From Bacillota bacterium (GTDB taxonomy: Bacteria; Bacillota; Clostridia; Peptostreptococcales; Anaerovoracaceae), in assembly GCA_017619985.1 (NCBI GenBank), contig JAFZRG010000024.1, positions 1 to 8,155 of the forward strand: 8,155 nucleotides of DNA, written 5' to 3'. This document shows positions 5,145 to 8,155 of this stretch, piece by piece. The position numbers were made by a program, and so were the translations under genes. The notes beneath the pieces were generated by a model. The model was not told the DNA's origin, did not search any database, and saw only the letters and a program-made list of their open reading frames with translations. Positions within the stretch are counted from its first letter, which is position 1; every line of letters starts with the position of its first letter.

Positions 5145-6864
5145 CGATCTGCGCGCGTGTGCAGATGTTGTCCGGACCAAAAGTGTTCGCGGACAGACCT
5201 GCTGTTACGCCTTCCTTCACGGCCCAGGCGACTGCCTGCGCGTATTCCGCGTCCGCCGGAACGTCGGTGAACTGGCTGCTGACTGCCGTCTCGGGGCTGC
5301 CTGCCAGCTTCCACAGATACGTGACCACCGCAGCTCTCGTGCAGGGAGTATCTCCGCCGAACACGCTGCCGTCTACCAGGCCGTTTTCGGACGCCCAAAG
5401 CGCCGGTCTGTAGAAGTAATTCGCCTCGCTCACGTCGGAGAATGGATTGTCTTCCTTTGGCTGGTTCTGCCCCGCCGCGACCCACAGGAACGTCAGGATC
5501 TGGGCCGTCGTGCAGGTCTGGTTCGGTGAGAACGTCGTCGGCGTGGTGCCCGCAGTGATGGAGCGCTCTACGGCCCATTCTACGGGTCCCGCAAACCAGT
5601 CACCCTCGCGGACGTCGATGAAATTGCCGATCTTTTTTCTCAGACTGCTGAACGGCTGGCCGGGCATGGCGACACCGTCTGCGACTCTGACGACCTCGTA
5701 GTGGTCAAATTCGCGATTGTATTCATCAATATCATTATATACTGCTTTTCTCTCATAGAGGGTGCCGTCCTTTTTTAAAAACAGACTGTTGCTGACGCAG
5801 ACGACGTTGTCCATGAGATACTCTTTGCCCGACATGCCGTACAGTTTGCCGTCCGTCGTTACGATATAGGTCTGATCGTAGCTGATTTTGCGGTTGTCAT
5901 CATTAAGCGTCGGTATATCCGTATAATCCGTCATTGCGAATTTGACGTTATCCATCACCTTTTTCCGCTTTGCAAGCGGTATCAGACTTGGTTCTACCCC
6001 CATTGCTCCGCCCCATTGCCAGAACTGGCCGTTGGTGAGGACAGCGCCTACGACATGGTAGCCGATCGTAAAACTCGACACGTTGTCCAGGATCTTCATC
6101 GGAGCATATGCATACGAAGCAGCCTTCCCCGTGACCCAGGGATCGCAGCCCCAGTACCAGAGCGTATTGTCCGTCTTGATCGCCATGCCGTTGTTATAGC
6201 CCATGGCAAACGCTTTGACGCCGTCCATGATCTTATAAGGCTTGGTCGGAGTCCTGTTGTCCGCTACCGATTGACCTTCTTCGAGACCGCCCACGACATA
6301 ATAAGAATCCGGCAGGTTTACATCATAAGGAACATACCCCAGATCGCCGACGTAATCATAGCCCCAGGTCCACAGAGTGCCGTCGTCCTTCAGGATACCG
6401 AACTGATGATTGCTCCCAACGCTGACGGCCGCGACGTGGTCCCCCACTTTATATGGCTCAGGTCCATAGCCCAGCGTCCATTTTTCATTCCCGGGCTTGC
6501 TGTTCCATGCCTCTCTCACGCCGTGATTGTAATCGTAGCCCCAGGTCCAGGCCGTCCCGTCCGTCTTCAGGACGATCGTAGAACCCGCGTTGACCTTGAA
6601 TGCTGCCACACCACTCATCACCAGGGTCGGACTGTCGAGGCTACCAACGGAAAGCGGCTGACCCAGACATCCGTTATTGTTTTCGCCCCACATCCAAAGG
6701 TTGCCCTCGGTGTCGATATATCCGTACGATGTTCCGTATCCGGTCGAACTCATGCAGATCGTCTGCGTCTGACCAGCCTGCATAGAATCGCACAACGCGA
6801 ACGCCGGTACCGTTTCGCAGAAGATCAGTGCCAGCAGAAGAAACACACACAAAACCTTTTTCAT
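5116..6864 (-). CDS. Secreted RCC1-like repeat protein with three C-terminal SLH domains
   Basis: The 582-aa protein begins with a signal peptide (MKK, hydrophobic residues 4-15, likely cleavage after AFA at 21-23). Residues about 45-375 hold some seven beta-propeller-type repeats of the RCC1 kind, each built around a strand such as LKTDGTAWTWGYD (99-111), LKDDGTLWTWGYD (158-170) and IKTDNTLWYWG (229-239). The later ones are more degenerate. Residues 414-465, 473-522 and 530-580 are three SLH domains (FxDV, then W-A, then TFxP and a CTRAQ-type end). SLH domains attach proteins to secondary cell-wall polymers, so this should be a surface protein, with the propeller as a possible binding module; its ligand is unknown. 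The start is ATG 6864 with GGAGGGAG 7 nt upstream. The repeat-coding part looks more AT-rich than its neighbours. It lies 29 nt after the HAD gene. Confidence 0.88.
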   Translation of the reverse strand: MKKVLCVFLLLALIFCETVPAFALCDSMQAGQTQTICMSSTGYGTSYGYIDTEGNLWMWGENNNGCLGQPLSVGSLDSPTLVMSGVAAFKVNAGSTIVLKTDGTAWTWGYDYNHGVREAWNSKPGNEKWTLGYGPEPYKVGDHVAAVSVGSNHQFGILKDDGTLWTWGYDYVGDLGYVPYDVNLPDSYYVVGGLEEGQSVADNRTPTKPYKIMDGVKAFAMGYNNGMAIKTDNTLWYWGCDPWVTGKAASYAYAPMKILDNVSSFTIGYHVVGAVLTNGQFWQWGGAMGVEPSLIPLAKRKKVMDNVKFAMTDYTDIPTLNDDNRKISYDQTYIVTTDGKLYGMSGKEYLMDNVVCVSNSLFLKKDGTLYERKAVYNDIDEYNREFDHYEVVRVADGVAMPGQPFSSLRKKIGNFIDVREGDWFAGPVEWAVERSITAGTTPTTFSPNQTCTTAQILTFLWVAAGQNQPKEDNPFSDVSEANYFYRPALWASENGLVDGSVFGGDTPCTRAAVVTYLWKLAGSPETAVSSQFTDVPADAEYAQAVAWAVKEGVTAGLSANTFGPDNICTRAQIVTFLKAALD

Positions 6865-6887
6865 AATGACACTCCCTCCGTCCTTAT

Positions 6888-6901
6888 GTTATATCAGATC
6901 C
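6888..6901 (-). promoter_or_regulatory. Possible internal promoter for the SLH protein gene
   Basis: On the minus strand TGATATAAC (6896-6888) gives an extended -10 (TGn plus TATAAC, 5 of 6 matches), starting on the HAD stop codon. It would start transcripts about 17-20 nt before the SLH gene's start. No clear -35 is seen inside the HAD coding region. The SLH gene may instead be read through from the HAD gene. Confidence 0.3.
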
Positions 6902-7763
6902 CCAGTAGATTCTCCAGCGCATAGGCGACGCCGTCGTCCTCGTTCGTGAGGGTGATGTAGTCCGCCCGCTCCAGCAGCTCGGGAACGGAATTACCCATGG
7001 CGACGCCGATGCCTGCCCGGACGACCATCTGCTCGTCGTTGGACGAATCGCCAAAGGCCATTACGCTTTCGATGCCGGTCCCCAGATAGTCCGCCAGTTC
7101 CTCCAGCGCGTCCGCCTTGGAAACGTGCAGCCCGCCGATCTCGATGTTGTTCGGCGTGGAGCTGCAGGCGGTGATCCCGGGAACTTTCTTCAGTTCCGCG
7201 AGCCATCTCAGCCGTTTTTCGTCGTTCGCCGTGATCAGGTTGATGTTCTCCATCCTGTCCTTGTTGGCCTCGAGCAGGGCGAGGATATCGTCCACCGGTT
7301 TTCTCGTGGTCAGCACGTATTCCTGGCTCTTTTCGCTCGTACGTCCGAAGTACGCGAGACGGGCCAGGTCTTTTTCCTGCGCATATACCGCGTCGTCGAA
7401 GAAGATCTCGAGCATCACGTCTTCGTCGTGCAGATAGGGATCGACCGCATCCACGGCCTCCGGCGTGATCAGATTCTCGAACAGGATCTTGCCCGTGTGC
7501 ATGTCCGTGATGCGCGCGCCGTTGCTCGTGACGGCGTACTGCACGCCTTCCACGGCCAGGACGTCCTTTGGCAGCGCAGCCAGCACGCGGCCGGTCGCGA
7601 TCACGACGTGGTAGCCCTTCTCCATGGCGCGCATGATGGCGGCCTTGTTGGCCTCGGACAGCTTGCCGTGAGCATCGAGCAGCGTGTCGTCCATATCGAA
7701 CGCCAGGATCCTGATCTTGTTCAGCTTCTTCAGGGAAAGAGGCATCTTGTAATAGAACTTCAT
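6894..7763 (-). CDS. Cof-type HAD-superfamily phosphatase
   Basis: The 289-aa cytoplasmic hydrolase contains all four HAD motifs. Motif I is FDMDDTLLD with nucleophile Asp23 and acid/base Asp25, motif II is ATGR with Thr57, motif III is Lys216 (HVSKADAL), and motif IV is GDSSND (238-243) binding Mg2+. A type C2 cap lies between motifs II and III (roughly residues 84-205), with the diagnostic SNGA after motif II. These features place it in the Cof/YidA group, which dephosphorylates sugar phosphates and other small phosphate esters. Specificity is not readable. The start ATG 7763 is preceded by AAAGGA at 6-7 nt and overlaps the transporter's TGA stop (ATGA), implying coupled translation. A second ATG at 7745 would drop six residues and is less well supplied with a ribosome binding site. 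Confidence 0.93.
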   Translation of the reverse strand: MKFYYKMPLSLKKLNKIRILAFDMDDTLLDAHGKLSEANKAAIMRAMEKGYHVVIATGRVLAALPKDVLAVEGVQYAVTSNGARITDMHTGKILFENLITPEAVDAVDPYLHDEDVMLEIFFDDAVYAQEKDLARLAYFGRTSEKSQEYVLTTRKPVDDILALLEANKDRMENINLITANDEKRLRWLAELKKVPGITACSSTPNNIEIGGLHVSKADALEELADYLGTGIESVMAFGDSSNDEQMVVRAGIGVAMGNSVPELLERADYITLTNEDDGVAYALENLLGI

Positions 7764-8155
7764 GGTTTTTCCTTTTTCGTATAATCGCCTATGGTGATAA
7801 GGAATGCGGATATCAGCACCAGGATACCGCCCAGCAGCGTGCGCGGCGTGAGCGGTTCACCCAGCAGCAGGATGCTGCAGACGAGGCTGGTGATGGGTTC
7901 CAGAATGCCCAGGATGGCCGTGACGGTCGGGCCGATGCGCTTGACCGCTTCCGGGGTCATGACGTTGCCGATGCACACGACCATCAGACCTGTCAGAAAC
8001 AGCCAGATCCATCCCGGGCGGTGGCATTCGCCGAACGAGGAGCCAAGCGCTTTACCGAACACGAACAGGAACGTTGACCCGAACAGCGTATTGTAGAACG
8101 AGATCTTGAACCCGTTTAGTTCGCGTACGCCGCTCTTGTCCGCGATGATGAGATA
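7760..8155 (-). CDS. EamA/DMT-family transporter, C-terminal part
   Basis: The frame is open to the right edge, giving 131 residues of the C-terminal half; the gene starts outside the window. A GTG at 8062 could be mistaken for a start, but the reading frame continues upstream without a stop (SFYNTLFGSTFLFVFG), consistent with another membrane helix. Hydrophobic segments are IWLFLTGLMVVCIGNVM, TAILGILEPITSLVCSILLL and LLGGILVLISAFLITIG. The EPI...LLLGEPLTPRTLLGGILVLISAF block is the signature final helix pair of the EamA (RhaT/YdcZ-like) drug/metabolite transporters. It is an inner-membrane exporter or importer of small metabolites; the substrate cannot be inferred. The tail ends DYTKKEKP, a basic cytoplasmic end, and overlaps the HAD start by 4 nt. 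Confidence 0.9.
   Translation of the reverse strand, partial: YLIIADKSGVRELNGFKISFYNTLFGSTFLFVFGKALGSSFGECHRPGWIWLFLTGLMVVCIGNVMTPEAVKRIGPTVTAILGILEPITSLVCSILLLGEPLTPRTLLGGILVLISAFLITIGDYTKKEKP

Noticed and set aside
6016..6924. A 302-codon plus-strand frame opposite the SLH protein gene
   Set aside because: The minus-strand gene has a signal peptide, RCC1-like repeats and SLH domains; the plus-strand frame has none and begins without a ribosome binding site.
7125..7784. A 219-codon plus-strand frame opposite the HAD gene
   Set aside because: It is antisense to a gene with all four HAD motifs and has no supporting signal.
7760..8062. A complete 100-aa membrane protein starting at GTG 8062
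   Set aside because: The frame continues open to the window edge with further transmembrane sequence; this is an interior codon of a longer EamA-family protein.

Overview
The window looks like a chromosomal segment of a GC-rich anaerobic Firmicute (Clostridia). The evidence is a four-subunit-type 2-oxoacid:ferredoxin oxidoreductase cluster (an anaerobe enzyme), a secreted protein with S-layer homology (SLH) domains, strong AGGAGG-type ribosome binding sites, and an ABC-F protein behind a Firmicutes-style attenuated leader. There are no rRNA or tRNA genes, insertion sequences, CRISPR repeats or phage genes. Nine protein genes are supported, two of them cut by the window edges.

Left part (1-2448, minus strand): one tightly packed operon, transcribed leftward. 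Its order is a P-loop NTPase of unknown function, a 2x[4Fe-4S] ferredoxin subunit, the VorB/KorA-type alpha subunit, and the TPP-binding beta subunit, which runs off the left edge. A gamma subunit would be expected beyond the edge. The enzyme should oxidatively decarboxylate a 2-oxo acid (branched-chain 2-oxo acid or 2-oxoglutarate) to an acyl-CoA and reduce ferredoxin. A roughly 130-bp divergent intergenic region separates this operon from the next gene.

Middle (2582-5144, plus strand): a monocistronic class I glutamine-amidotransferase-like hydrolase of the gamma-Glu-GABA hydrolase (PuuD/peptidase C26) family, then an ABC-F ATPase. The ABC-F gene has its own good promoter (TTGCGG-N17-TATAAT) and a leader of about 220 nt. 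The leader ends in a strong intrinsic terminator (11-bp stem plus T5) only 19 nt before the start codon. An upstream segment mimics the 3' arm of that terminator and can pair with its 5' arm, and there are two candidate upstream mini-ORFs. This is the layout of ribosome-monitored attenuators in front of antibiotic-resistance ABC-F genes, and it is the most interesting object in the window.

Right part (5116-8155, minus strand): a second leftward gene set. It contains an EamA/DMT-family membrane transporter (cut by the right edge), a Cof-type HAD phosphatase overlapping it by 4 nt, and a secreted RCC1-like repeat protein with three C-terminal SLH domains. That last gene converges on the ABC-F gene and the two coding ends overlap by 29 bp. 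A perfect 8-bp hairpin at the junction is the only visible candidate for a shared stop signal.
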